64,000 nt of DNA from Spartobacteria bacterium (GTDB lineage Bacteria > Verrucomicrobiota > Verrucomicrobiia > Chthoniobacterales > UBA10450): positions 58,555 through 122,554 of the forward strand of contig PNAA01000054.1 in the NCBI GenBank assembly GCA_003169975.1, written 5' to 3'. This document shows positions 7,431-16,338 of the stretch, in pieces. The notes under the pieces are model-generated. The model worked only from the letters and a program-made list of their open reading frames with translations, was not told where the DNA came from and made no database searches. How positions within the stretch are numbered: the first letter of the stretch is position 1; each line of letters starts with the position of its first letter. The translations under genes and the position numbers were made by a program.

Positions 7431-9043
7431 CGACTCCGCGTCTGGATGGGATGCCGGGCGAGAAACTCGGGCTCGAAAAGTTCCTCCAAGACACGGCCGT
7501 CCATATCATCCGGCGCAGGTTGGCCCATTAGGTGCAGGATCGTGGGCGCCATATCGATCAGCCGGGCGCCTTCGATCTCAATTCCTTTCCGGAAAGGGTC
7601 GCCGTGGGCAATCAGAATACCGTCACGGCGATGCGTTCCCCCCCATTCCGCGGTCGTGGGAGGTTTGCGCTCAATGATTTCGACCGGCGGTTCCCCTGTG
7701 TGTTCGGGAAGACTTGGGCTGGTGGAAAAGAGGCTGGTGTCCCACCAGTCGAGGGTCAGATCGGCGGCTTGATCGCGGTAAGGGCCATGAAAGATTTCGT
7801 CCCTGCGGAAAACGCGTTTTACGATGGCTTCGCCCGTTCGTGGATCTCTTAGCTCGCCGAGCTTTTGCGTGATCAACTTCAGCAACGACTCATATTCGCC
7901 GTCATCAACGATGCCCGCAGGCTTAACTCCCTTGCGGTTGATCCAGATGCCTGGGGGTGAGGCGAGCACTTCACTGCAGAAGGCCTTCGTCCGTGACCAG
8001 TCGATGTTCGTGTACGAGATGACAGCGGTTTCGAAGCGTTTCCGCAAAGTTGGAAAGACGTTTGCGAGCTTAATTTTCTGCCGGGAGCTGAGGGAGCTGC
8101 GCAAGAGATCGTAAGACCAGCGGAGGAAATCCTTCGCGATCTTCTGGAGCGGAGAGTCTTTCGTCTCAATGTAGTGGAGAAGGCCGAGCTGGGCAAGGAA
8201 GCGGTTGAGATACAGGACGCGATCGGAGGTGGGGCCGCCGCCATGATCGGAAACGACAAAGACGGAAGTGTCAGGCGAGACCTTCTCGACGATCCGGGCG
8301 ACCGCGTTGTCAAGCCATTGGTAGACGCGAAAAACAGCGTCGCCGAACTCTTGGGCAGCGCTTGCATCATGATAGTGATGGGTCGGATCCATGTACTGCC
8401 AGAAATGATGCTGGACCGTGTCGATCGACATGAATGTGAACATCATCACGTCGGCCGGATGCTTCTCGATCAGGTAAAGGCTGGCGCGAAGCCACTGGTC
8501 GTCCAGGTTCTTCATGTCGTCCAGGACCTGATGCCGGCGGGAATTGGTGGACATGAAGCCGAGGTATCGGGGGTCGAGGCGAAATCTTCCGAGGCAGCCT
8601 TCCAGCTCGCTGCGGAGCTCCGGCGGATAGACAAAGGGACTTTTCTCGGAGGGGGTAGCCATGCCCGAGATTTGAAAGCCATCGAGGTGTTCCGGCGGGT
8701 AGGTGAAGGGAATGTTCATAGTTCCCACGGTGTAGCCGGCGTCGTTGAGCATCCGCCAAACCGTCTTTGTGCGGCGGGAGCTGGCATTCAGGTAACGCAG
8801 CGAATACTTCCCCGGCTGCGTTTCCGTGAAGTCAAAGATGCCGTGCTTACCCGGATTTTTCCCTGTCATGAAAGAGGTCCACGCCGGCGGAGTAATCGGC
8901 GGCACGATTGAGGCAAGCCGTCCCGACGCGCCTGCGCTCATCAGGTGTGCGATATTCGGGAGCTTACCCTCCGCGACCCAGGGGTTAATCAGGTCAAGGG
9001 TCGCGGCATCAAGGCCGACAATGAGGAGCTTGACTGTTTTCAT
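7427..9043 (-). CDS. Alkaline-phosphatase-superfamily phosphodiesterase
   Basis: A 538-residue member of the type I phosphodiesterase/nucleotide pyrophosphatase group. It begins with LLIVGLDAATLDLI (metal-binding Asp), then ITPPAWTSFMTGKNPGKHGIFDF (nucleophile region), FMSIDTVQHHFWQY, VVSDHGGGP (metal ligands) and GTHRRDGILIAHG near the C terminus. These cover the metal and nucleophile positions expected in the fold, so the enzyme looks intact. No signal peptide or membrane segment is visible, so it is probably cytoplasmic. The ATG start at 9043 has a GGTGG ribosome site; a TTG five codons upstream is possible. It is coupled to the MutL-like gene by ATGA. Substrate unknown. Confidence 0.75.
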   Translation of the reverse strand: MKTVKLLIVGLDAATLDLINPWVAEGKLPNIAHLMSAGASGRLASIVPPITPPAWTSFMTGKNPGKHGIFDFTETQPGKYSLRYLNASSRRTKTVWRMLNDAGYTVGTMNIPFTYPPEHLDGFQISGMATPSEKSPFVYPPELRSELEGCLGRFRLDPRYLGFMSTNSRRHQVLDDMKNLDDQWLRASLYLIEKHPADVMMFTFMSIDTVQHHFWQYMDPTHHYHDASAAQEFGDAVFRVYQWLDNAVARIVEKVSPDTSVFVVSDHGGGPTSDRVLYLNRFLAQLGLLHYIETKDSPLQKIAKDFLRWSYDLLRSSLSSRQKIKLANVFPTLRKRFETAVISYTNIDWSRTKAFCSEVLASPPGIWINRKGVKPAGIVDDGEYESLLKLITQKLGELRDPRTGEAIVKRVFRRDEIFHGPYRDQAADLTLDWWDTSLFSTSPSLPEHTGEPPVEIIERKPPTTAEWGGTHRRDGILIAHGDPFRKGIEIEGARLIDMAPTILHLMGQPAPDDMDGRVLEELFEPEFLARHPIQTRSR

Positions 9044-9094
9044 TCCACCAGCAGGCAAGCGGTTGCGGAGTTACGCGCGACAGGCGAGGACGGA

Positions 9095-9405
9095 GCGCCC
9101 TTCGGAATGTCGTTGAACTCTGTAGGCGCGCTCGCGAGCCCACAGCAGGCCGGTTTCCTCCTGATCCGGCAGCGAATCCATGTCGGTGCGCACGAGCACA
9201 ACCGGGCCGTCGCGGCTTTCAGTTCCTTCGCGATCAGCTCGAAGGTCCGCTTTTCGTGGGTCGAAAGCTCGGGGTGCTGATGCACATCCTTGTAAATCGT
9301 GAAGAGCGACGGCAACTCGCCTTTGGTGATGTTTTCCGGAGTTCCCTCAGCGAAAAGCGCAGCCCCGCAAGAGACCGCCGTCGGGACTAAGGCACCAAAT
9401 TTCAT
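9095..9405 (-). pseudogene. Decayed M20-family metallopeptidase/amidohydrolase
   Basis: The frame from ATG at 9405 gives a leader-like start (MKFGALVPTAVSCGAALFAEG) and SLFTIYKDVHQHPELSTHEKR, the typical N terminus of exported M20 amidohydrolases. After KELKA the frame breaks. Shifting frame gives GPVVLVRTDMDSLPDQEETG, which in intact enzymes lies some 20-30 residues further on. The gene then ends after about 30 more residues, where the phosphodiesterase operon begins. So there is an internal deletion with frameshift and loss of the whole catalytic C-terminal part. It cannot make an active enzyme. Confidence 0.75.
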
Positions 9406-9502
9406 CCGGCAGTTATACCCGGCGCACCCGGAGACGCCAAGGATCGGTTTCGATTGCGATTTTTGTTTCCCTAAGCGCGCGCCGGCTGCATAGCCTTCAG
9501 CA

Positions 9503-9856
9503 ATGCACGGCCTTGCTATCTTCCTACAGGCGTTCGTTGCCGCCTCGATCTTTTTCGTTTGGGGCGTGCGCCATTCCAATATCGCCGAGGAGTTCAAACA
9601 GTACAAGCTGCCGAATTGGCTGCGCGATTTCGTGGCGATTCTGAAGGTCACCGGCGCGATTCTGCTTCTGGTCGGTATCAATCGTCCGCGGGCGGCGATC
9701 TTCGGCGGTTTGATGATTGCAGTCCTGATGGCGGCGGCGGTCTTCACCCATCTGCGAGTGAAGAATCCGCCCTTCAAGATGCTGCTGGCGGCCACGCTCC
9801 TCGCCTGCTCGCTCGCCGCGGCCTATCTCAACTACCACCTCAACTTTCCGATGTGA
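9503..9856 (+). CDS. DoxX-like small membrane protein
   Basis: A 117-residue integral membrane protein with about four hydrophobic segments, in the layout of the DoxX/DoxD-like family: an N-terminal helix (LAIFLQAFVAASIFFVWGV), an amphipathic stretch NIAEEFKQYKLPNWLRDFV, then helices around ILLLVGINRPRAAIFGGLMIAVLMAAAVFTH and LLAATLLACSLAAAYL. Function in this family is mostly unknown; some members are quinone-linked or redox-related. It is transcribed divergently from the decayed M20 gene and stands alone on its strand. Confidence 0.6.
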   Translation: MHGLAIFLQAFVAASIFFVWGVRHSNIAEEFKQYKLPNWLRDFVAILKVTGAILLLVGINRPRAAIFGGLMIAVLMAAAVFTHLRVKNPPFKMLLAATLLACSLAAAYLNYHLNFPM

Positions 9857-9984
9857 TCCAACCTGGAGAACAGGGAGCGACGAAAGAGATCAATCAGGAA
9901 GGCAGGAAAGCAGGAAGGGAAAGAAGAGTTTGAAAAGGTGACAACGTTGCCTGCGACGAGATTGACTGTGAACGGTGTGGGTTT

Positions 9985-10818
9985 TCATACAGCCGATGCG
10001 ATCTTGGTCATAAGAAAGCGGCCAGCTCCCATTGTCGAATTACAAAAGCTTTCGACCGAACCGGGTTTCTGGAGCGTGTGCAAGGCGGCCAATCCCTCTT
10101 GGACCGCTGCTTCTTTTTTTCGCAGGCTTTCTGCGAAGAGATTTTTCCCAAACTCATAGAGTTCAAGATCGAGCAGATTGTGCTCTCGTATCATTTCAAC
10201 CGCGCCGGGCTCGATTTCAGGGCGTGTCTTCGAAACTTTGCGGTTTTCATAGAATGGGACGTCCCAATCAAACGTTCTTGCGATGAGCACCAAACTCTCC
10301 TCGAATCGCTCGCAAATTCCGACGACGCTGAATGATTTCACCAGGTTTTCTTTCGCGATCTCCAATGTGCGCTCGTCGCATGTCCCGTTGTTCTTTATTC
10401 CCGCGATCAAGCTGCACTGCAAATTCTGACGATGAGGGGTCAAACGGATAAAATCTTCGACTCCAATCCGCTCGCTCGTCACCTTTCGATGCATCGGATG
10501 GAGCGGTCTGCGTTGAATGAAATGATAGGAGGAAAAAAACCTGGCCACGGGTTCGCGGAGCATCGTGATATAGGTAGCGCCCTGCGGAAGAAATTCGTGG
10601 ACGCCGTAATACAAATGCCCGCGCACGACCCGCAACCGTCGGCGACGCTGTTCGGACAGCTTCTTGAGCCGTTCGGGTGTGGCGCGGATCCGGTACGGAT
10701 CCATGGTGAAGATGGTGAGCGGATTGTACTGCCACTCGATGATGCGGTTAAGCGTCGTCCCCGCGGTCTTGGGGATATGGAGGAAAATGAGCGCCTTGCG
10801 GTCCATCGGGTGAATCAT
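9985..10818 (-). CDS. Sulfotransferase family protein
   Basis: A 277-residue PAPS-dependent sulfotransferase-like protein. The 5'-phosphosulfate loop is LHIPKTAGTTLNRI (about residues 13-26) and the 3'-phosphate site is MLREPVARFFSSYHF (about residues 84-98). The pattern is that of the Sulfotransfer_2 group, related to heparan sulfate 2-O-sulfotransferases. Such enzymes add sulfate to sugars or hydroxylated small molecules. It lies between the DoxX-like gene and the second halogenase, on the same strand as the halogenase but separated by about 220 bases, so co-transcription is uncertain. A role in tailoring the island product or surface sugars is inference. Confidence 0.75.
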   Translation of the reverse strand: MIHPMDRKALIFLHIPKTAGTTLNRIIEWQYNPLTIFTMDPYRIRATPERLKKLSEQRRRRLRVVRGHLYYGVHEFLPQGATYITMLREPVARFFSSYHFIQRRPLHPMHRKVTSERIGVEDFIRLTPHRQNLQCSLIAGIKNNGTCDERTLEIAKENLVKSFSVVGICERFEESLVLIARTFDWDVPFYENRKVSKTRPEIEPGAVEMIREHNLLDLELYEFGKNLFAESLRKKEAAVQEGLAALHTLQKPGSVESFCNSTMGAGRFLMTKIASAV

Positions 10819-11038
10819 AACGGGGCCGGAGAGCTGAGCAACTTTCGTCCCGAAATCGTGATCAATTCGCTTCCTCGAAAAAGTGACACGTCGAAGGTTC
10901 GGGGCGAGTGGACGATGTTATGGAGTCGGCCGAAGAGAGGTCGTCTCCAGCAGCGGCATATTCTTAAGAAGCCAATCTCTGACGACGATACTGGCAAGTT
11001 ACTGACTTGCAGAAGGTACGGCCCGAGTGTGGAGGCGC
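10819..11038. other. Intergenic region without recognisable gene
   Basis: About 220 bases between the second halogenase stop and the sulfotransferase start. I see no convincing coding signal, strong hairpin plus T-run, or repeat. Confidence 0.4.
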
Positions 11039-12358
11039 TTACAGGGTAGTGGATGCGAGTCCCTTCAACTGCCGAGAAGCAGGCGCAGCTTTTCCGTGCG
11101 AAGCAGCTTCGGCGCGGCGCGCCACCATCAAACGCCGCATGGCTGCGCGGGATACGTTCTTCTCGACGATTTCGCCGTAAAGTCTGCCCGCAAAAAGATC
11201 GGTGATGTCATCCTGATGCGATCCACTCGCCACCCGCGTAAAGACAAGAGGATATTCCCAGAAACAACCAATCAAGTCGCGAACTGCGTCCTGACCCTGT
11301 GCATTCACCACTTCGTAGGCAACAAACGGATTACCGTTCGACGCTCCATTTTCGCTTGGATATTTCGCAATCGCTTCGGCCGCGAATTCCCCCTCTCGCA
11401 TCGACAAGAAAACGCCAAAAGAGAAGATGGGATCGGTAAATTCATGCGAGTCGCCCAGGCAAAGGAACCCTTTTCCTGTGTAATTGCTCGCGGAATAAGA
11501 ATAGCTCGTGCTTGTCCGAACCTCCTCCAGGAAGTTGGTGTTGGTCACACGTCGCGTGAGATCCGGGTTCAAACTCAGAAGCTCAGTGCGCAAAAATTCG
11601 GTCTTGTCGAGCCGTTGCTCTTTGAAATAACCAGCGGGCACAACGACGCCGAGGCTGGTCTCAGTCTCGCTGATTGGAATCATCCACGCCCAATGATTCT
11701 TTTGCTTGTAAAAAATTAGCGTGTTGCCCGCCACCGTCGAGGGCGTGGTACCGGCGTCACAGATCACTCCGCCGAGTTGGGAATAGACTGCAACCTGGTT
11801 TGCGTAACCTCCCTTGACCTTCGGACCGGTGATTCCTCGATTTGCAAGGAAGGTGCCCTGCCCGGAGCAATCCGCCAATACTTCGCAATGGAGATTTTCC
11901 AGCGCTCCTGCCGCGGTCCGAATTTGAAGCCCGGTGACACGGTCGCCTTCTTGAATCGGGGCCACGGCCTCGCATTCCATGTATTCCGCGCCGCGGTCGC
12001 GCGCCGCATTGAGCAATATGCTGTCAAAACTGCTCCGCGTTACCGACCACGTCGCAGTCGGGATCAAAACATTCGTCTCCGGACAGCGCCTTTTCACTTC
12101 GACCCAGAACGGAACACCATTTGGATCGTAAACATTCACGCCGTGCTTAACCGGATAGTTCTGAGCAAAGATTTCTGACTCGAGTCCCAATAGCTTGAGC
12201 GCGCCGCGACATTCGCCACCCAGCGATTCCCCGATGTGGTAGCGAGGAAAAGATCGCCGTTCGATGATCAGCGGCTGGATTCCCGCTTGCAAAAGGTAAA
12301 GTGTGGTCGCAGAACCTGCCGGGCCGCCTCCGATAATGATGACCGGTCGCTTTTTCAT
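11039..12358 (-). CDS. Flavin-dependent halogenase (carrier-protein type), copy 2
   Basis: A 439-residue paralogue of the halogenase at 5061-6305. It carries IIGGGPAGSATTLYLL at the N terminus, SFPRYHIGESLGGECRG, the halogenase signature WAWMIP and GKGFLCLGDSHEFTDPIFSFGVFLSM. The two proteins align over their full length, though copy 2 has a longer basic, Ala-rich tail. The start MKKRPVIIIGG is chosen because AGGAAAAAC directly precedes it and the FAD fold begins at once; an ATG 15 codons upstream is in frame. It has no adjacent carrier, so it may share the carrier at 4801-5064. Two halogenases would allow sequential chlorination or two substrates; this is inference. Confidence 0.85.
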   Translation of the reverse strand: MKKRPVIIIGGGPAGSATTLYLLQAGIQPLIIERRSFPRYHIGESLGGECRGALKLLGLESEIFAQNYPVKHGVNVYDPNGVPFWVEVKRRCPETNVLIPTATWSVTRSSFDSILLNAARDRGAEYMECEAVAPIQEGDRVTGLQIRTAAGALENLHCEVLADCSGQGTFLANRGITGPKVKGGYANQVAVYSQLGGVICDAGTTPSTVAGNTLIFYKQKNHWAWMIPISETETSLGVVVPAGYFKEQRLDKTEFLRTELLSLNPDLTRRVTNTNFLEEVRTSTSYSYSASNYTGKGFLCLGDSHEFTDPIFSFGVFLSMREGEFAAEAIAKYPSENGASNGNPFVAYEVVNAQGQDAVRDLIGCFWEYPLVFTRVASGSHQDDITDLFAGRLYGEIVEKNVSRAAMRRLMVARRAEAASHGKAAPASRQLKGLASTTL

Positions 12359-12444
12359 GTTTTTCCTAAAATTGGCGGCCAGCGGGCGCATTGGTTCACA
12401 CATCCTTTAAAACCACGTTCGCTCCACTTCTGGACAGTCGCAAA

Positions 12445-12473
12445 GTTTATGGACATTTGGTCTGGGCTGTCAA
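12445..12473 (-). promoter_or_regulatory. Candidate promoter for second halogenase
   Basis: On the minus strand TTGACA (12473-12468) is followed after 16 to 18 bases by CATAAACT, a moderate -10. The predicted 5' leader to the ATG at 12358 is about 80 bases. The -35 matches consensus exactly, as in the promoter of the first halogenase, but no palindrome fills the spacer. Confidence 0.35.
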
Positions 12474-12667
12474 GCGAGAACCGGGCCATTACGAAGCGGC
12501 CTTCGGTCGCTGATTCCGCTTGGCAGAACCCATTCGGCGACCAATTGACCTCGTGAAGACCAGATGTATCATGGAGCCGCCGAAGACAAAACTTGCAAAA
12601 ACCGGATTCCGAGCAGCTTCTTGCTGGACGTCACGATCAAGCTTGCTGAAGTCTTTCCCGCGGTTCC

Positions 12668-13055
12668 TATTTGATCTTTAACAGACAGGCACGTGAATTC
12701 TTCTCTAACGATGGAGCCGATCGCTGTTAGGCGCTTGGCGCGCGAATTTGCCCGGGCAGAGGTAAATCCCAACGCCGCCGGCCGGAATCGGGAGAGCCGT
12801 TTCCCAGCGGAGGCTTGGAGGAAACTTGGGGACTTCGGCATTTTCGGACCGCCGCGGACCGCCGGAATGCAGTGCAACGAACCAGAACGGTTTGCTTTTC
12901 GCGATCGGTGCTCAAATCTGGACTGTGCAAATGCCGATCCTGATCCCTGCACCGCGAAGCAGCAAGAACAGTGGCTGCCGCGTTGTTCACAAGACCTGCA
13001 ATTCGAATGGCACGGAGATCCAGAAGATGATTCCCGCGGCCGCCTAGGGCATTAA
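12668..13055 (+). pseudogene. Decayed acyl-CoA dehydrogenase (PltE-like)
   Basis: Pieces of an acyl-CoA dehydrogenase occur in order but in different frames: a FDL start near 12668; RRLAREFARAEVNPNAAGRN, then SRFPAEAWRKLGDFGIFG (frame of 12693); GLLFAIGAQIWTVQMPIL (next frame); and KQQEQWLPR. In intact enzymes these are the first helical domain and its approach to the flavin site, about 150 residues. Here parts between them are deleted and the middle and C-terminal domains are gone. It sits 6 bases upstream of the PltF-like adenylation gene. In pyoluteorin-type pathways the partner PltE oxidises prolyl-carrier to pyrrolyl-carrier, so this was probably that enzyme. Confidence 0.7.
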
Positions 13056-13060
13056 CGGTC

Positions 13061-14656
13061 ATGGCCTACGTTTTACACCAACTTCTAACGGAAAGCGCGG
13101 AACGCAATCCAAACGCAGAAGCCGTGCGGCTGCTCGATCAGGCACTGAATTATGGCGAATTGGAGGCACTTAGCAATCAAATCGCGCACTCACTGATCGC
13201 TAATGGCGTCGAGCCGGGTGATCGAGTCGGAATCTATCTTCAAAAGTCGCCCGCTGCGATCGCCAGCATCTTTGGAATCATGAAAACCGGTGCGTGTTAC
13301 GTCCCGGTCGATGCCAACGCACCGGGGCTGCGCCTTCTTGAGATCGGGCGTCAGTGCGCTTTCCGTGCGCTGGTCACAAGTCACACGCTTTATCAAAAAT
13401 TGGATGCTTCCTTTCATGACGAGTGTCCGATGAGCGCTGTCTTCTTCGTCGATAAGACACCCGACACCGCGCCGCCCCTGGCAACTTTCAGTTTTCCCGA
13501 GGCGCTCCCCACTCAACCCGTCGAGCCACCTGGGGTGGAAGTCATCGACCACGACCTCGCTTATATCCTCTTTACTTCCGGCTCCACTGGCACTCCGAAA
13601 GGCGTCATTCTTTCCCACCTCAATGCCCTGACCTTCGTTAACTGGAGCGTCGCGACGTTTGGCATCACGGCGGCGGATCGCCTCTCGAATCACGCCCCGT
13701 TTAATTTTGACCTGTCAGTTTTTGATATCTTTGTTGCGATCAAAGCCGGCGCCGCCATCTCCCTCGTCCCGGAAGGTCTGGCCGTTTTTCCCCTTCAGTT
13801 GGCTTCGTTCATTCAGGACCAAAAGATAACTGTTTGGTACTCCGTTCCGATGGTGCTGACCCTTTTGCAGGCGCGCGGGAAACTGGAGCAACGCAACCTG
13901 CAGTCGCTTCGCTGGGTTCTTTTTGCCGGCGAGGTTTTTCCAACCAAGCACTTGCGCGCCCTGATGGAGAAGCTTCCGCATCCGCGTTACGCGAATCTCT
14001 ACGGGCCGACCGAGACCAATGTTTGCGCGTATTACGAGGTGAGGTCGCTTCCGCCGGAGCAGACCGCGCCCATACCCATCGGAAAAGCCTGCGCCAATAC
14101 TGACCTTGTCGCGATCGACAGCAACGGTCAGAGAGTCTCCGCGCCGGGTACCGAGGGGTTGCTTTACGCCCGCGGCTCGACCGTCATGCAAGGCTACTAT
14201 GGGCGACCCGAGAATACGGCGGCCTGCTTTATTCCGAACCCATTCGCCGTCGGCCGTGAAGAGAAGCTCTACTGTACCGGCGACTGGGTAACCCTCGACG
14301 AGAATGGCGACTACCTGTTTGTCGGGCGCAAGGATCACATGATCAAGACACGCGGCTATCGCGTCGAGTTAGGCGAGATCGAAGCCGTCATGGTCGCGCA
14401 CCCGGCCGTCGACGAGGTGGTGGCGCTGCCCATCCCGGACGAGGCCATCGGTAATACCATCCATGCCGTGGTGACGCTCGCTGACAGTGCATCGCTCGAC
14501 TCCACGCAGTTAAAGCGCCACTGTGCGGAAAAGCTGCCTGCTTACATGGTTCCAGAGAAAATTGAATTTCGAAAGTCGCTGCCCAGAACTGACAACGGGA
14601 AGATTGACCGTCGGCGTCTCCTGGGAGAACTAACTGCTACAGAGAAAAAGCCGTAA
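13061..14656 (+). CDS. Stand-alone amino-acid adenylation enzyme (PltF-like)
   Basis: A 531-residue single-domain adenylation enzyme without condensation or carrier domain. Core motifs are complete: LAYILFTSGSTGTPKGV (A3), NHAPFNFDLSVFD (A4), NLYGPTETNVCAYYEV (A5), GYYGRPENTAACF, LYCTGDWV (A7), FVGRKDHMIKTRGYRVELGEIE (A8) and NGKIDRRRL with the A10 Lys. It closely resembles PltF, which activates L-proline and loads PltL; binding-pocket positions read by eye (D, L, F, Y, A, L, V, C) are nearly those I recall for PltF. It would load the carrier at 4801-5064. The start has no obvious ribosome site. Proline specificity is inference. Confidence 0.85.
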   Translation: MAYVLHQLLTESAERNPNAEAVRLLDQALNYGELEALSNQIAHSLIANGVEPGDRVGIYLQKSPAAIASIFGIMKTGACYVPVDANAPGLRLLEIGRQCAFRALVTSHTLYQKLDASFHDECPMSAVFFVDKTPDTAPPLATFSFPEALPTQPVEPPGVEVIDHDLAYILFTSGSTGTPKGVILSHLNALTFVNWSVATFGITAADRLSNHAPFNFDLSVFDIFVAIKAGAAISLVPEGLAVFPLQLASFIQDQKITVWYSVPMVLTLLQARGKLEQRNLQSLRWVLFAGEVFPTKHLRALMEKLPHPRYANLYGPTETNVCAYYEVRSLPPEQTAPIPIGKACANTDLVAIDSNGQRVSAPGTEGLLYARGSTVMQGYYGRPENTAACFIPNPFAVGREEKLYCTGDWVTLDENGDYLFVGRKDHMIKTRGYRVELGEIEAVMVAHPAVDEVVALPIPDEAIGNTIHAVVTLADSASLDSTQLKRHCAEKLPAYMVPEKIEFRKSLPRTDNGKIDRRRLLGELTATEKKP

Positions 14657-14664
14657 CTCTCCGG

Positions 14665-15426
14665 TCAATCCGACTTCCCGCCATCCCCGGGACGGGCTTT
14701 TGAAACGAGAAGCGTCTGCGCGCGCTGCAGGTCGGCCGGGATGCCAATGTCGATGAATAGTCCGCTCGAGACCAAACCGTAGACCTTGCCGCTAAGGAGT
14801 TGGGGGAACACGTCCTTTTCCAGTGAAATCGCCTCGCCCACGGGTAAAGCCCTGACGATTTCCTTCCGCAAAAGGTAAACGCCGGCATTGATCAAGCCCG
14901 CGCCGGTGCGAGTTCCTTTCTCGACGAACTCGGTCACGCGGCCATCCGACTCCATCGTCACGCTTCCATAACGGCTCACATCCGGCACAGCCTGCAATGC
15001 GATGACTACGGCCGCGTCTTTCCCGGTAAAAAGTTTCACCGTCGCCGCGAGGCTCCATTCGACATGGCTATCTCCGTTAAGGACCACGACCGGATCGCTC
15101 AGCAGCGGCTCAGCCAGTTTAAGGGCCCCGCCGGTGCCGAGAGGCTTGTCCTCTCGGGAATAGCGGATGTGCAGGCCAATGTTCTCGCCCTTGTCGAAGA
15201 AAGCTTCGATCTGGTCAGCCATGTAACCGGTTCCCAGGATGACTTCGCGGATACCCTGGGACCTCAGGTTCTCGAGCAGCAGCTGGAGGAAAGGAATCCC
15301 AGCAACGGGCGCCATCGACTTTGGCCGATCGCTCAAGACCGAACGAAGCCGGGTCCCGAGCCCGCCGCAGAGCACGAACGCACTGATGCGACGGTTCTGG
15401 TCAGCGGCGGCTTCCGGGTTGTTCAT
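14665..15426 (-). CDS. Sugar-1-phosphate nucleotidyltransferase (HddC/RmlA-like)
   Basis: A 253-residue nucleotidyltransferase with FVLCGGLGTRLRSVLSDRPKSMAPV (nucleotide-binding signature, about residues 17-41), PLGTGGALKLAEPLL, VVLNGDSHVEW (metal-binding Asp) and a C-terminal GLFIDIGIPADLQRAQ. The layout best fits D-glycero-alpha-D-manno-heptose-1-phosphate guanylyltransferase or mannose-1-phosphate guanylyltransferase types, making an NDP-sugar for surface polysaccharides. It is convergent with the adenylation gene (8-base gap) and divergent from sufC. No heptose kinase or isomerase is adjacent, so the exact sugar is open. Confidence 0.75.
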   Translation of the reverse strand: MNNPEAAADQNRRISAFVLCGGLGTRLRSVLSDRPKSMAPVAGIPFLQLLLENLRSQGIREVILGTGYMADQIEAFFDKGENIGLHIRYSREDKPLGTGGALKLAEPLLSDPVVVLNGDSHVEWSLAATVKLFTGKDAAVVIALQAVPDVSRYGSVTMESDGRVTEFVEKGTRTGAGLINAGVYLLRKEIVRALPVGEAISLEKDVFPQLLSGKVYGLVSSGLFIDIGIPADLQRAQTLLVSKARPGDGGKSD

Positions 15427-15560
15427 GAGCGAAACCGGATGTTAACAGCGAATCGAGGGCTGCGACAACAACGCTTGGCGCGTCGGTGGGCCATCCTCCG
15501 CCAAGGGAGGAATCGCGTTCGCTAAAGCGGGGAAATGGGCGTATCATCCTCTTCGCAATT

Positions 15561-16325
15561 ATGGATCAATTGATCATTCAAGATTTACACGTTTCGATCG
15601 CCGAGCAGGAGATCATCCGCGGCCTCAGCCTCGCCGTTCCCAAGGGGGAAGTGCACGCCATCATGGGGCCAAATGGCTCCGGCAAGAGCACGCTCGCCAA
15701 GGTGCTGGCCGGGCACCCGGATTACGCCGTGACCTCAGGGTCGGTGCTAATGGACGGAGAGAACGTGCTCGAGCTCGCGCCGGATGAGCGGGCGCGCCAA
15801 GGCCTTTTCATGGCGTTTCAATACCCGAGCGAAATCCCGGGCGTGACGATCGCCAATTTCCTCCGGGCCGCGGTCCAGGCGCGTTTGCCGGAGGGCGAGG
15901 AACTGGAGGCGACCGATTATTACGCGCAGCTCTACAAGAAAATGGATCTTCTCGACATGGATCGCTCATTCACCTCGCGCTCGGTCAATGAAGGGTTTTC
16001 CGGCGGCGAGAAAAAGCGCAACGAGATTCTGCAAATGGCGATGCTCAACCCCAAGTACGCGGTGCTCGACGAGACCGATAGCGGCCTCGACATCGACGCG
16101 CTCAAAGTGGTCGCGCACGGCGTCAACTCGCTCCGCGGACCGAATCTCGGCGTGCTTTTGATCACGCATTACCAGCGGCTTTTGAATTACATCGTGCCCG
16201 ATCAGGTGCACGTCATGGTGCGCGGCCGGATCGAACTCAGCGGAGGCAAAGATTTGGCCCTGCAATTGGAAGAAAAGGGTTATGATTGGGTGAGAGACGA
16301 CATCAGCGAACCCGCGCTGGCCTAA
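15561..16325 (+). CDS. sufC: Fe-S cluster assembly ATPase SufC
   Basis: A 254-residue ABC-type ATPase. It has Walker [10 protein letters not shown], the SufC-typical signature [15 protein letters not shown], Walker [17 protein letters not shown] and a final H-loop [10 protein letters not shown]. SufC drives the SufB-SufD scaffold that builds Fe-S clusters in the cytosol. The start is the ATG at 15561 (MDQLIIQDL), where homology begins; the longer upstream reading is not supported. It is followed after 13 bases by sufB and then sufD, a standard operon. The stop codon TAA lies inside a GCCTAAC motif copy (16320-16326). Confidence 0.95.
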   Translation: MDQLIIQDLHVSIAEQEIIRGLSLAVPKGEVHAIMGPNGSGKSTLAKVLAGHPDYAVTSGSVLMDGENVLELAPDERARQGLFMAFQYPSEIPGVTIANFLRAAVQARLPEGEELEATDYYAQLYKKMDLLDMDRSFTSRSVNEGFSGGEKKRNEILQMAMLNPKYAVLDETDSGLDIDALKVVAHGVNSLRGPNLGVLLITHYQRLLNYIVPDQVHVMVRGRIELSGGKDLALQLEEKGYDWVRDDISEPALA

Positions 16326-16338
16326 CAAGGAGACCAAA

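Noticed and set aside
9040..9795. A 251-codon minus-strand frame
   Set aside because: Only its middle part resembles a protein (the M20 fragment); the ends are out-of-frame or opposite the DoxX-like gene.
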